Assembly: GCA_038496675.1 (NCBI GenBank)
Contig: CM076658.1
Coordinates: forward strand, 13,996,523 to 14,060,522
Length of the DNA: 64,000 bases
Direction: 5' to 3'
Source: Rachycentron canadum
Taxonomy: Eukaryota; Chordata; Actinopteri; Carangiformes; Rachycentridae
This document shows, piece by piece, positions 41,913 through 55,951 of the stretch; within the stretch, counting starts at the first letter, position 1; every line of letters begins with the position of its first letter. A program made the position numbers and the translations under genes. Under the pieces are notes generated by a model. The model was not told the origin of the DNA and did not search any database. It was given only the letters and a program-made list of their open reading frames with translations.

Positions 41913-42586
41913 TTAGACCTGTGATATGATCTGCATGTTGAAGCTGGGGGAGCGGGACTGCTTGGTGAGAGGAGCTCCAGGAGACAAGAGGTCCTGGGCG
42001 TCCTCTGGTCTGATGAGGTGCTCCTCCTGCAAGCTAATGGTGGAGTGGCGGTGGGAGCCGCCTGGTGGAAGCCCACCTTCCTTGTCGGAGCCTCCCAATG
42101 CCTCCTCTCGCTCGTCCTCTCCTCCATTTAAATTAAAATTCATGCAGTCAAAGGACTTGCTGGAGGAGGTGCTGCCAGTCCGCACCAGCATGGGCCCTAC
42201 AGGGAAGCTCAGGTGCTTCTTTATGGGACTGAGCTGGATGGCATCCAAGGTGATGCTGGCTGGAGGCGACTGCTGCCTCTGGTGATGCCTCCTCACAGCA
42301 GCCTGGTGTTCTGCCGACATTTCTGCCTGCTTTTCTGCCGCCCTCTCTCGCTCCCTCTCCCTCTCCTTCTCCCGCTCTCTCTCTCTCTCCCTGTCCCGAG
42401 ACAGACGGGCTGTGATGGCTTTCTTGATGCTGCTGCTGCTGCTGTTCAGGCTGCCGCCTCTCTGCCCCATGCTGCCGCCTGCCTTGGTGCCGCTTGGCTG
42501 ACTGCTGTTGGATGCCCCGGAGGAGAAACCCTCGTCTGGGTCATTGACATTGAAGGAATCCTCTCCGCCGCTCATACCATCAGCAT
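41913..42586 (-). CDS. fam126b: fam126b last coding exon, disordered C-tail
   Basis: 674 bases, entry phase 1 after TTTAG. Encodes DSFNVNDPDEGFSSGASNSS, a poly-Ser run, about 18 alternating Arg/Glu residues (about 42341-42405), TLDAIQLSPIKKHLSFPVGP, SSSKSFDCMNF, SLQEEHL and the family-specific C-terminus before TAA. Confidence 0.95.
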
Positions 42587-45500
42587 CTAAACACGAAAAC
42601 GTGTGAACGTACAGAAAAAGAAAGCATGATGGACAAAGAGAGAAGTGAGCGAGGCAGACAATTATCAAGATTATTCTGACAAATTTGAGTGTAATCTGAC
42701 TGTGATGAAAAATTATTACTGCAACCGACAGAGGTGTTTTTCATGTAAAGTACCCAACTGCTATTAATAGTAAAGTACCAACATTCAGAATCATGACAAT
42801 GTTAAACTGTAATCTAGAGAAAAGGCGAAACCTCTGCTGCTGATACTTGTTAACAATGGACCTGCAACAACCTAATAAATCTGAGCAATAAGAATAATAA
42901 CATTTAGATTGCTTATAAATAATGCAGAAGAGGAGGCTACGCTGGTATCTTCTCTGGCTTCATTAGTAGCCTGCACTAACACTCACAATCGACAGAGCGT
43001 GCTGCTTCATTAGCTCACTCATTATTCACCAGACAGGGGAACAATTCAATACAGTGCATAATGACCTTGAGCTCTGATGATCTGATGTAATTTAGATTGA
43101 CTAAAATCTGACTGTTTGTTTAGGAGAAGTGTGAGTTCAATAACCTGCCTGATAAGAAAACAGAGCCTGTTAAGCACAGATAGCATATTCATTATATATT
43201 AAACACTAACAATATCTGGTGATAATTTAGTAAAACATTGACATGACGAAATCTAAACCATAAAACATTTTAGTCAATTTATGACTTCATTGTTTGTTTG
43301 AAAGCTGGAAGGGAAAAAGATGATACATTAATTTAGGAAAAAAAAAAACATGTTATTGACATAGTATGCAGGGTAAAGCCTGTTAACAGACAGAGAACCG
43401 TCTGTCTCTGTCATGCATCGCTGGGACAAGCAGAACTGGACGACAGGGAACCGCAGGCAGCACCAGAAAAGAAATGGAGTAATCAAGAAGAAAAGGTCTG
43501 GACTGACATGCACATAACATGAGGAGAAGATGCATGCTCTCCTGCCCCATCCCTTGTTTCTCCTGCAACACTGACCCAGCGGTCACATGGTTGGCCAGCT
43601 GAGATGAGCCTGCCAATCTGTGTAGACCACTGAAGCGAGTCCGTACACCTCATCAGATCAATAGCACTCCGGTAGGAGCTGACAGCCCACAAGGCTAAAT
43701 GGGCCAGTGTGCAAGCCATCACAAGCCAAACCAATCTTGAATGAAGAGCAGAAATCTCTGAAGTCTAAATGGTACAAAAGCACCTGGACATAAAGGACTT
43801 AACCAGTGTTTTTGCATGTTTTGGCCTTCTGACTACAGCTTGCTTATATAATGCATTTATATGCTTGTTACTGGTTTCCAGTAATTTCAGCATGCTACAA
43901 ATATCAGCCTGCAGAGGTTATTCCACTACAGAAAACATTTATTTGCCTTTATGTTGTAATCTATTATGTTGTTGTGCAGTAATGCAGCGACCAAGCAGAG
44001 ATCATGTTAAACACTCTTCCTTAATGGTGTGTTAAAGGACAGCCTGAGAGAAGCAAATTTTGCAGGAAAAATCAAATCAAAAAATAATCTGACGTTAACA
44101 TAATTAAAAACATGCAGCCCAAAACTAAAGGCCATGTGTATATGTGTTAAGTTATTTCTGTCAATACAAAATGTCCAGTAACTGTGCACAGACCCTGAGC
44201 GATCACTCTTCTCTAAAATAATCACTGTTGTCTCTTAACTGGGTGGCAGATTGTAACACCTCAGCTGCACAAAGTTTAATGAAAGATCATGAGAAGTAGA
44301 CGTATGGTGGTATTCAAACACTGACTGTTAAGCCAGGGGAGGAGCCGATCTTCAGTCATTTCAAAGGATCTGAATGATGTTTCAAGACCACGGACGGAAA
44401 TGGACACATTCAACAAGACAAAATGGGCCATAAGATAAGTCCTGGCAATGAAAAAGCTTCTTCTGAAGTATTTTTGTTTTACTTTGACAACATTCAGTTG
44501 GTTCATTTGGCCTTGTCATTTGAAATGTTTCAGGGTTTTGTGTTCTAGCAGAAATTATCAAAGCTTGCTGTAGCGTGCGCATGCATGATGAAGGGCTCGT
44601 TCCCACTCACTGAGCTGAAGAAAAAGAAATGTAACGTGGCAGAACACAAAATTAGCATACAATAAATCTGCTAGACTAAAAAACAAAATGGAAGGCCTCT
44701 TCCTGCACAATGGTGGCAGCAGATGGGTGCTGCTGGCCTGACTGACCAAAACCTTATGGTGCTGTCAAACACTGTAAGGGGCAGTGCGAGAACAAGATGT
44801 CGCGTACTCTGTGCCAGTTTTGTAAAGCGGATGTATTTTTCCAGTTAACACTACAGAAAAAATAAATCTATGAAACCAATTATCAGAGATGGAGGGTTGA
44901 GAAAGCCCAGAGTAAAAGGTCAAGCTGCAGGAGGCTGGGCACTGAACATGCTCAGTGAGTGACAAGGGCAGTAGTCTAAAGTATGCTGGAGTAGGCATGA
45001 TGAGGATAAAGAGGGTATGGCATGATGACAGGCCCATGCAAAATGGCCACTAGCCACACTTCCTTCAAACCCAGAATAGGTGACTCTTCCAATCTTCGAT
45101 GAAAAATAGCAGCGGTCTGGTAGTAGAGGGGTTGACGGCTGAGGGTCTCATTGACTGGATGAGTTAGTATACTCTGGGGAAGTGAAGAGAAGGCCAAAAT
45201 GGGAACAGCAGAGTTATCCCCCTCAAGTTGAGTTGGGGCAAGAGGAAGAAGAGGTGTAGGAGGAGGGTTAGGAGGATACAGATCAAAGAGGCACCTCCTC
45301 CTGAGACCCTCTCTGCTCTTGACGTCTGCCCCTTTCCCCTACCCTCAAGTGTGATGGGGGGAATGATGCTGCTGCTGCTGCTGCTGTGGTGGCTGTGAGC
45401 CCGCCCTCCTCTTTCCTCATTGGCTGCTGCGTCCCAGGGTGTGTGGTGGTGGTGGTGGTGCTGGGCGAGGCTAGGAGGATTGACGGTGAGGCTCAACTCT

Positions 45501-48500
45501 GCATCGGTTGAGTAGTCAAAACAATCTGGGAGTCAACAACAAAGACGGGGAAACGCGTTTCTTTAGTGGCAGCAAGCCTTAACCAATTTGGGTCTCATCA
45601 TGGGCACAGCAGGCCTAACAGTTGTCTGTAAATTCAGATTAGAAAATATAGAAAAAAGAGATTGCCATGATATTTTAAAAAATGAACTGTCCCGTTAATC
45701 AGCCATCTACTGGGTAAAATGGAGTCAGTAAAATCTACAGGCACCATTTTGTTGTGAGTTTCTCTTCAAACACAAACCTTCATTTTAACAACAAACGCTT
45801 AAAAGACAAAACAAGCAAAAAAAAAAAAAAAAGGAAAAAAAAAAAGAGGAATAAGGAGCAGCGAGTGGCACAAGTACTGCAACATAGAGACTATATAACC
45901 ACAATTACATACAATAACTGACATGAAACACCATTTGGATGATACTAATGGTGTGACTAGGTTATATAAGAAACAGTTTTCCTTCTCATTGCTTGGGAAA
46001 ACACCAGAAAATTAATTCTCAAAAATCGAAAACTCGTTCAAATTCTCGAAAATCATTTTCTCACCAAATAGATCCTTCTCGTGGCCTTTCAAAGATAAAA
46101 AAAAGTAACAACTCGTAAGGTTAACTCAAAACTGGTCCCTTTTTCCATGTACAACTTTTGTGTGGATAACAAAAAAGTATTGTGATAAATCTATTGTGCT
46201 GAGATCTCAACTGCACTGAGGCCTGGTGCACTTTGGTGTGTTGTAGCCAAGATGGTGGATTTTCCTGCTGCCCCTGGGGCCTCACTCTTACCCTCTCTTT
46301 TCCAGCGGTGGCGCCGTATGGAGGCGGTGGTGATGGCTGAGATGGAGATGCGGCTAATGGTGGGCGTCACCTCAACCTGGAGGACTTTGCGCCCCCGTGG
46401 TTCGTCAGGAGCACTTTCTGGCAGTGAGTTCTTCATGGCGTTCCCAAGCTGGAGGTGACACATACAGACAGAGCAGTTTTCTGTTAGATGATTCAAGTAG
46501 GGAGGTAGTCATTACTCATAATATTACAAAATTTCTGGCAGAGAAAAAGTTATTTTTCTTACGTATTTTTATTTGACTCAGGCTTCACAGTTATTGTGTT
46601 GTGTGTAATTAACTCCATGCGCACAATGCTGTTGGTCTTACCAGGAGAGGCTGGGAGTAAAGCTCCAGCTGAGCTCTGTACAGAATGTCCTCCAGAGCTT
46701 CCCGCCCCATCTCCCACTCTCCATTGTATCTATGTATCAAAACACAAAACACAAATGTCCACACATGGGCATTGAACAAAGTCCTGTTGTGAGCTCACTT
46801 TAAGAAAACAGCATGACAAAATGCCTTGATGTCTGAGTCACATCCCCCTGAAGTATTATTAGTTTTTTAGTAATGCCTGTGTCTACAGTGAAGGAGGGAC
46901 GAAGTTGGGCAAACAGCCAATTGCAAACAGACATAAAAAAGGCCTATTATCTTAACTAATAAAAATCTAACCAAAAATAAAAAAAGACTTTTTAATCTTT
47001 TTGCTCTTTGCTTTTGCTCTTTAAAGTGTGTGAATCATCTTTAGATTTGCATAAGATAATGATGCCACATCCTCATTTCAGTCACGAGAGATGAGAGGAA
47101 CAGAAACAATAAATAAGCAAATTACAAAAAAAAAAAAAAAAAAACTGTGTCTTTGATCCTTTCCTGCACATGCAACAATCACACAGCCAAGGACAAATGC
47201 CTGTGGTTCCTTTTAGACTCGAGATGAAAAGAAAGGGATGAATGGTCAGGTAAAAACAGACTCTCTGATGTTGTGTAGCCTGGAAAAAAACACTCTAGAA
47301 GATACACAGAAAAAAAAGGCATATGTCCCTCTACAGTATTTGTCTCTCCCTCTCTCTTCATTTGGCACTGCAGCGCCATAGCATTAGTGAACATATTAAC
47401 CTAAATCTCAGAGTGTCCTCAGCAAGTGCCAAGGTCCCTTTACATGTGTGGAGCTGTGGATTCATGTTTATCTGTCCTTCACGTACGCCTGCTTGGGCCA
47501 AGGGTGAATATGAGAGCTCCAGCTGGCACTGAGGTGACCTATGGTAGGGATTACTAAAAAGGCTATTATTCTCTCACTCTCTCTCTCTCTCGCACATACA
47601 CACAGTCTGGGTATTTTTTCCAGTGGTACTGACTGCTCCAATATCCTGATTGCTGCTGTGTACCCTCACGGGGGTGATGAGGCAGAAAACATACTCAATC
47701 TCTCCTACTCTCCTTGCTACACCATCCTTAACAGTGGTGATTCCAGTCACTACCGTATCATGGGATCCATCTATGAGGACGAGCTGTCATCAAGGAGCCG
47801 TAATCAGCTTTGCAACGACTGTCCTCATCAGGGATGAAATCACCTGCTCCCACAATGCACTGCCGATGTAATCGGTCTGTACAGTGGTGAAACTCTGTCC
47901 TTGGTAGAGAACTAACATATGCTTTTCACAGTAGATCACAGCAAGCTAGAATCAAGACTGTCCTCATTAGAAATTTCCCACAGAAGCAAATAACAAAAAT
48001 GAGAAACATTGTGCAGGCTACCTCATACTAAAACAGATATAATAATGAGGTTATTATATCCATTAAATAGAGGAACAAATGTGCGATCATCTTCCTCCTA
48101 ATTACATTTTACGATTTGTACAATGTCAGTGTACACAACTAAGAGTACTGATGTGAAATGGCATGAGTTTAAGTCACATAAAGTGGCTACAATCTATATT
48201 TTTATAACAATGTATAAAATGACAGAAATGTGAAAGGAGTGTGGAGAGATGAGAAAGACTCCACTCAACTTTACAGGCAAATTTCATCTCACACTCATTG
48301 CTCTTGTAGTGTTGTTTTCAGGCAGCTGTTTTCAGTGAAAAAGCTCTAAAAACTCACTGTACACTAGCTGCTCAGCACCAAGGTTGGCAGGTAAAATTAG
48401 TGACTCGCTGGAGAACATAGTTGAGTATTTAGCTGCTTAAAAGAGACCAACTACTGAGGGATATTATCCATAGGAGTTGGTTGAAGCTAAAAACTGAGCT

Positions 48501-51500
48501 AAAAGAGAGTGACTACTGGACTTTTGCCAAGTGGCCAGACATACAACTCTAAAATAACGATGATGTTTCTTTGCAAATTCTGGATGTGTAAATAAGCAAC
48601 TGTTTTCTAAAAAGCCAACTTAGATGATGATGGTATGTCAGTGTTGTGTTCACAACTTGTTATTTCAGCTTTACAGATACATACATGGCGTGATAAACAG
48701 CAGTCAGCATCTGCACCATGAACTCAGGGTCTAGCAGCACACGGTTGCATGGTTCCCTCCAAAGCTTCTGCTGCTGCCGTGGGAAGCCACATACACACAG
48801 CCTGTGGTGGGAAAACAGAAACACAAGCAATAAGTAAGTTGAGTAAAGTCCTCAATCAAGGACAAAAGGGGATGTGGTTTAAAATGAATAGGACAACAAA
48901 CATCTCTATGTTTTGCTGTTTAAATTGTAAGTGCCCTCTGACTGCTGTAACCAAAGTAGTAGAGATTGGACAAACAACTAACAGAAAGATCAGTTGCTAA
49001 CTGAGTAAACTATACAAAGAGGAAACATCAAAAAACAAACATATGGAGTCAAATTTGAACTACTTTAAATGACAAGGGTTTAGGGTCTAGACTGTGAGGA
49101 TGAACTCAACGAGAGAGCATTGTTCTCGTCCTCTGAAATCTTCAGAGTCACAGTTTGCCCTCTGTCTAGACTGAGCTTGCTTCAGGCATTTTCTGTCTGC
49201 TCGCTCGCAGTCGGAAAGTCTTCATATCCTGAGCCATCTGCACGCTGCTGTGAAATCACTGGGCGGCAGATCCTGCACAGAACCTCATATTGTGAATTCC
49301 ACATTGATTCTTTCTTCTATCCCCAGGGCGTCTCAGAGTTTCCAAGACAGACAGGTATCCAGCAGTGATGCTTTTATTTGGCCAATCACACACAATTGAG
49401 TTCTAATGAAATCGCTTTTATCAAGAGGACAGAGGACAGTCAGTATTGAGGTTAGCATATAGCTACGGGGTGGGGGAGGTCATTTAATCCTTGTTTCAAG
49501 AGAACTAGTAATGAAGGTAGATGGGGGGAGTGGGAGGTCACTAATTGGGTACCAAAAGGACAAAATTGTGGCCAAAAAAAACCCCAAACAAACCACACAT
49601 ATGCTTCACATGTTTTTCCTCACCGTGAGCTCATTCTGCAGACTGACTGATAGGAAGAAAGGGGCATGTAGACCACAGAAGAGTTGTAGCAGAGCATGAG
49701 GAAACACAATACTTCAAACCTGCAAACACAAAAAACAATCAAAAATGACGACAGTAACACAGACACTTAATTTGGGTAGTTAAGAAACTGAAGTTCAAAA
49801 AGTTAAAAAAGTTAAGGTTTAATGTGAAATAAAGTTCAACAAAATATATAACCACACCTTTATGTAGAGCAATTATCAACTTCATGAACTGTTAAATAGT
49901 CTGAGTTGGACATAGATGCATAGCCTAATATACTGTGCTCATCATCTCTCAACACACACCATGTCAGCACTGTAGAATATGCTCAGTGCAGAGGGACAAC
50001 CAGGAGGCGGGACCTTGAGTGTAAAGACCTTATTGACTCTGTGCACATGAGGACATAAATGGCCTGGCTGCATATTATCAGTTGGAGAGAGCCGGCACCT
50101 CTCAGGAGCTTTGGGCTTTCTTCTCAGGCCCAGCCACACAAATGGATTTCCAGATAAATTAGGAGGCCTGGCTCTGCTGAAACCCATTCAGTATATTTAT
50201 GATGCTCTATGTTCATCTTAGCCAAGGGGCCTTGCTGCTCTGGACAACACAGAGGATGACCAGCGTTTTCTGTGTTGCCCTTACATCATCAGCTCTAGTA
50301 ATTTAGATGTTTATCTGTCTCTGCGTGTGTCACTACAAACAGACTGATGTATAAAATGCATCTCTCCTCGTTTCAGTTGCAACGGAAAAATATTTTCTGG
50401 CACTATTACAGCACGCTTCATTACTATGCTAAGATAATCATTCATCCACAGCAGCAGAGAAAATGTGAGAGCCAAAAAAGCTTTCAGGCTTGGTGAGTGT
50501 GGCCAGAGGGAGCTGATGGAGAGTCGAAGGTTACGCTTTGATCATCTTAAAATATATTTTTCATCTTACAGGAAGAATTGGATGTAAGGTGAAAGAAGAC
50601 AGTTTTGTCATAAAAACAAAAAAAAAATTGATTGGATTAAAAGTTGGACTCAATCTGCTATATGTGTTTACTGATCCTGAATGGTCAACAGCGCCTCCAC
50701 TTCTGTGTCCCAAAATCAAGCAATGTTCCCCCCTCTGGTAACTCTAAAATAAGCTAAAATGAACATATGTCTCCAAACAGCTGTAATTTAATCTTTGAAA
50801 TGACGTTTGTTCTATGTCTCTAATTACTCCCCCCCCTGTTAGCAGCTGGTTGAGTCAGAGCCATACCTGTTCTGAGCTGTGAAGGTCTCTCTCTGAGGGT
50901 GGAGGCCGCTGTACACCACTCTGATCAGGTCATGTTGACAGAGAGCACCCTCTGTCAGTGCTATGGACCCCAGACTCGAAGGCTACACACACACCCATGC
51001 ACACACAACACACAAAAGAAAAACAGTTAATTAAACATTTGCTCACCGCGTTGGCTTTTACAACCTGCCAGTAAATTGGCAGTAAGGATGGCGATGCTAG
51101 CAAATGAGTTGATGTGCCCTTCAAACTGTTAATTGAGAAACTGGGGCCTCTGCTGTGCTCGGATGTGATCAGTGTTTGTTTAATTACACAGGCATGAGAT
51201 TACGGACCTCTGCCAAACTCTCCAAACTCACCTTTGACTGGATCACTCTACCTGGCAGGTAGTTCTTTCTGTTAGGCTCATTTATCCGTTTCCAAAATTA
51301 CAGAGCTTCCTACGCTAAAATCTATTTTCCCCCATGGCTTCTATAAATTCCTTATCCAACATTAAGATCAGAATTTATGCCATAGTCCCTCAACTACAGC
51401 TTCAACTACTTAATCCACGTTTCTCTTCAAGCCCCTCCACTTTACTAAAAGGCTTCCGCACACCTATGCTGACAGCTCAGGGTTTCCTGCAGTGCTTTAT

Positions 51501-52615
51501 GACATAAAGATCAACTCCACTAATATTATAAAAAGTTATACAGATCAACTAAAACAATCTCTGGTCAAAAAGTCAATGTATTATTTATGGATGTTCTTAA
51601 CAACCAATTTCCCTGACGAATGAGCAGAAATGTAGATTTTAGTTTAAAAGTGTTCTGACACAGCCTGCATACAGCCTTATTTTCATTTTCTAGATCAAAA
51701 TACTGTAAAACCATGCTGGTTTTATGAGAGGTTATCTGTCCCACTTTGCATGTTGCTTGTTTATAACATCTGGGCATTGATGTGGGGAGAGGGGTCTGCT
51801 TTCTGCATATCATGTCTTATATGCAACAGTTAATGGGCACTGTACAATAATATACTAATAATTTGTTTAACTGACGAGTATTTCTGGTGCCAAATAGCAA
51901 GGGTGGCAAGGTTTAATTCAGTTAGTCAATTCATATATTGTTTTATTTTGTTTTTGTGAGTTTTATTCACTTTGTAAAGTGTCCTTGGGTGTCTAAATAA
52001 TAATATATAAAATATATAATATAATAAAAATAAATAATAATAAAATATATCATTATTATTAAGAATATTGTTAATCATATGCATTCCTAGGGTTATTTTT
52101 CACATCAAATGATATTGTTCATGCCCAAATATGATGTGAGACACATGATTTGTTTTACCACTTCTGCAAAGTTTGCTGGGGGAAACCCAAAGATAACCAA
52201 CCCACTGTCCTGAATTATAAAAAACTGTCAGTCTGAGTTTCATGACCAAAGAGAAAGTAATCTATGTATAGCCTCAAATTACCTCTCACGACACTCCATA
52301 TGCTACTGAGAAAAACTCTTTATTCATGAGTAAAATCAAAAGAGGAAGAGGCACAGGAAATGATCGAATGGAATCTAAACTTCTGTCTAAGTGGAAAATG
52401 TCACAAGGCCACTTCATTATGATGGTGTACAGAATAAGACTCTCCCTTAAAATGAATTAATATTCTGTCCTAAGTATCTTGGGCGACTCTGTGCAGAGAA
52501 GGAGTGGAGGATGGATTAATTCAAAAAGAGACTGGAGTGTATGCTAATGCTGCAGGCCTGGGGATAAGGCCATGTGACATGCAGAGCTGTACTACAGCCT
52601 AGGAAGCTTGTTGTG

Positions 52616-52668
<53 letters not shown>

Positions 52669-55600
52669 CCATGCTTTTTTCATTCTCTCAGCATGGAGGA
52701 AAGAGCCTTTCAAGCTTGTAATTACAGCGATAAATCGCCTACAGCACACACTGTAGTCTCATCAACACACATACAGAGGAACCCTCTAAGGGCCGTCATG
52801 CTGTATGAAAATATTAGGCACACTCTGCTTTAGATCACAAAAATGGCCAACAGGACACACTGCTTCTTTCTGACTTCACTAAATGGTCCTAGGTCAGCAT
52901 GTCCTGTTAAGCACCTTGCTAATGAATTCCAGCTCCACACAACAGTCAATACTCTGTCCTGTTTTAGCAGCCAGGTCAGAAGTTGATGGGGGTTGCACAA
53001 ACCAATCGTGACATAGAGTCATGTCTTCCAAACCGACCCTTAAATGAGCTTCTGGACCCTTCCCATAGTCCAGGGAAGGGAGGTAAAGAAGGAGCCAAAG
53101 AGACAGAAGCAACAAAGAGATTTAAAACAGGAAGAGTAAGGCAGGAAAAGTAAATAGTAGAGTAAAATAAGGATGGGGGTGTGGTGAAAACACTGATTGC
53201 TAGGATAGCCAGGTGTCCTACCTCATGATATATTGATGGTTTGGACAGAGATGGGATTGTGAAGGAGAGGAGCTTGCTGTTGCCGTCTTTGTCCACAATC
53301 TCCTGCAAAAACCAAAGAAAGGGAGGTAGTGATAGGAGAGCTGGGTCATTGAGTGAATAGTAAACAGCCAGGTGCAAAATACTTATTTCAACATCAACAA
53401 GTTAGTAAGTGTTTAATTTGAATCCAGTTCAGCTCTTTTCTGTGGACTACATGAAAACATGCTGTATAATCCACTGTTCCTTTCACTGCTGTTACATGTT
53501 ATTGATTTTGACCGATTGAAAGTCACTGCCAGCGCCCCCGCGCCACTCAATTCCAATTTCACACTGTGATACGCAACACAAAGATGAATACGTCCCTGAA
53601 AATAATGTCATTTATAAATGTAATGCCTGATTATCTCCATCAGTCAAATGATAATCAAATGCATTGACAGGGAGAATACAGCTGAGCATTTTTCATTTGG
53701 CACAAAGCACTTGTTGTTCCTCCTCTTTGCTCTGTAAATGTATGTACAGCTGAGGAGGATTTGAAGTGGTGTGTAAAAGTCATCAAAGTGATCGTTTCTA
53801 CTACACATGAGGATGAGACTTCTAACCGAATAAGAAAACAGAAATGTTTGTTTTCTCTCTGTGTAACATTCTTAATAACATGGAACACAAACATACACGT
53901 ATCAGTTTATGCATTCACCCCATCCAAAAATCCTTAATCTGAGTTTTGAAATGTGGTACCAAAAAAAAACAAACAAACAAAATGAATAGATAAATAAATA
54001 AACGCTTTTATCCATTTTATCTTTCATTCTCCCCAACATTTAGCACACTATTGGTTTAAAGCTTGTCCTGCCCTTAAGTGGCTAGCTCTATATCTTTGAA
54101 TATCTGATGGTACTGTTGAGAGCAAAGCTGTTTGGCAGTGACCATAGGCAAAAGAGGGATAGAGCATGTACTGTCTGTGTGTGTGGAGTAGTATAGATAC
54201 AGAAGAATAAATTATGCATGGATATACCTTCAGCTGTGCCAGCTGACATGGAGCTCTTTCTATTGATATCTCTAGCTCTCAGCCCATTTCCCCCAAGGGT
54301 GTTTCCTGGTGATGTAATCTATCCTGTGTCTATCTATTAACTGGGCTTTTCCCTGCAGATTGACTTTCTTGTCAACAGGATGATGCTTTTAAAATTTGTT
54401 TGTCTTTAGGAAAACCATCCATTAGAGGAGGGGGACAATACTAATACCGATATATTATTTTTCACTGACGATTATGGCTGTTTTATGCCACAGTTCCTTT
54501 ACTGCTGCCACTTTGTGCTTGCTCTGTGTGTGCTTCCCTCTTAGTAACCACATGGATACCTTAAAATAAGGATGTGAACAGGCACACAAAACCATCTCAT
54601 TGCTCATTGCATATTTAAAATTCACTGGGCAGAACCTCTCAAAGGTCATGCATTTGCCTCTCTCACCACCACCACAAGGTCTGACACCCACCAGGTTATA
54701 GATGCCCAAGAGGAGGGCCTCAATGCAGCCATTGCTCTGGCGATCCCTGCTGGCTGTGACACGCAGATATACCCATACGAGCTCAGGCAAGAACTGCAGG
54801 GTGAAACGTCGCAGGCGGTCTTCAGAGCTCCGGTACAGCTCGAACAGCTGGTGGCACACAGGCTCCAGCAGCTGGATCGGTGAAGGAAATATGTAAAAAT
54901 GCAAATTAGCACAGGCCAGAAATGTTACTAGAATATGCACTAAGGTTATTAGACTGTTCTAATAAGGTAATTAGGTAAACTACATGCATTTCTTTATCTG
55001 CTGGCTGTAGTGATAAAAAATCCAATCAAACAGAAGAAATGAGTTAAATCCTTTTTTCTCTTAGTCTCGGCAGCAACCTTTCCATCCGGGGTACATTAAG
55101 ACAGTATCTCTGCTTCATAGCTCCTTTTTAGAAACATGAATGGATCTCATCCTGACTATAACAGAGAGAGATGGACAGTTGTAAGTTTTGCTGCCACTGA
55201 GTAGTGGGAGGAGCACAGAAGCAAAGGGGATAAATCACTACAATGAAAGTCTGGTCAGATGTAGTCTCAGGGGAGCCAGCTGAGCCAATGTGTTTATACT
55301 GTCCAGGGATCAGTGAAGTTAGTGCCCACACAGCACAACTCTTGTGTGCGTGTTGTACTGTGGCTAACCCTGAAATAAGTGGTACCTTGTTGAATAATTT
55401 GGGGTGGCCCCATGCCATGAGCAAAAAATAAAAAATATGTCAAGTATCCTATGGAATCCCTCTCTTCCTCTTTCTCAAAACAAACACAGATGCAACCCCT
55501 TTCAAGGATCTCTTGTCCAGTCATTAATGGGATTTTGCAGCCAGATTTGCAACACTAATGGAATTTAGATCCCTGGTTGCTTGACACCCAAATTCAACCA

Positions 55601-55903
55601 TGAAAGACTGATGAAAAGAAGGGAGAAAGAGAATTGGAGGCACCAACTGTATCATTAGAATGAAATTAAAGTCCTGTCTCATTGAGTGCCCCAGGCCTTT
55701 GCTCGAAAATTGTGTCATTAGGTCCTTTAAAAAGAAAATACTGGTTTAGCCCTGCTGGTATTATGGTACTTGTGTGCTGCAGTACGCCTTATACCTACCA
55801 GGGTGTGTAACCAGGGACAGTGCAGTATCTGTGTTTGAATCTATACAAGCAACTTTACCAGTGTGGGCAGCAGATGTTCAAGTTAGTCAGAGTGGTATGT
55901 GTG

Positions 55904-55951
<48 letters not shown>

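Noticed and set aside
41926..42285. 119-codon plus-strand frame
   Set aside because: Antisense shadow of the fam126b last exon.
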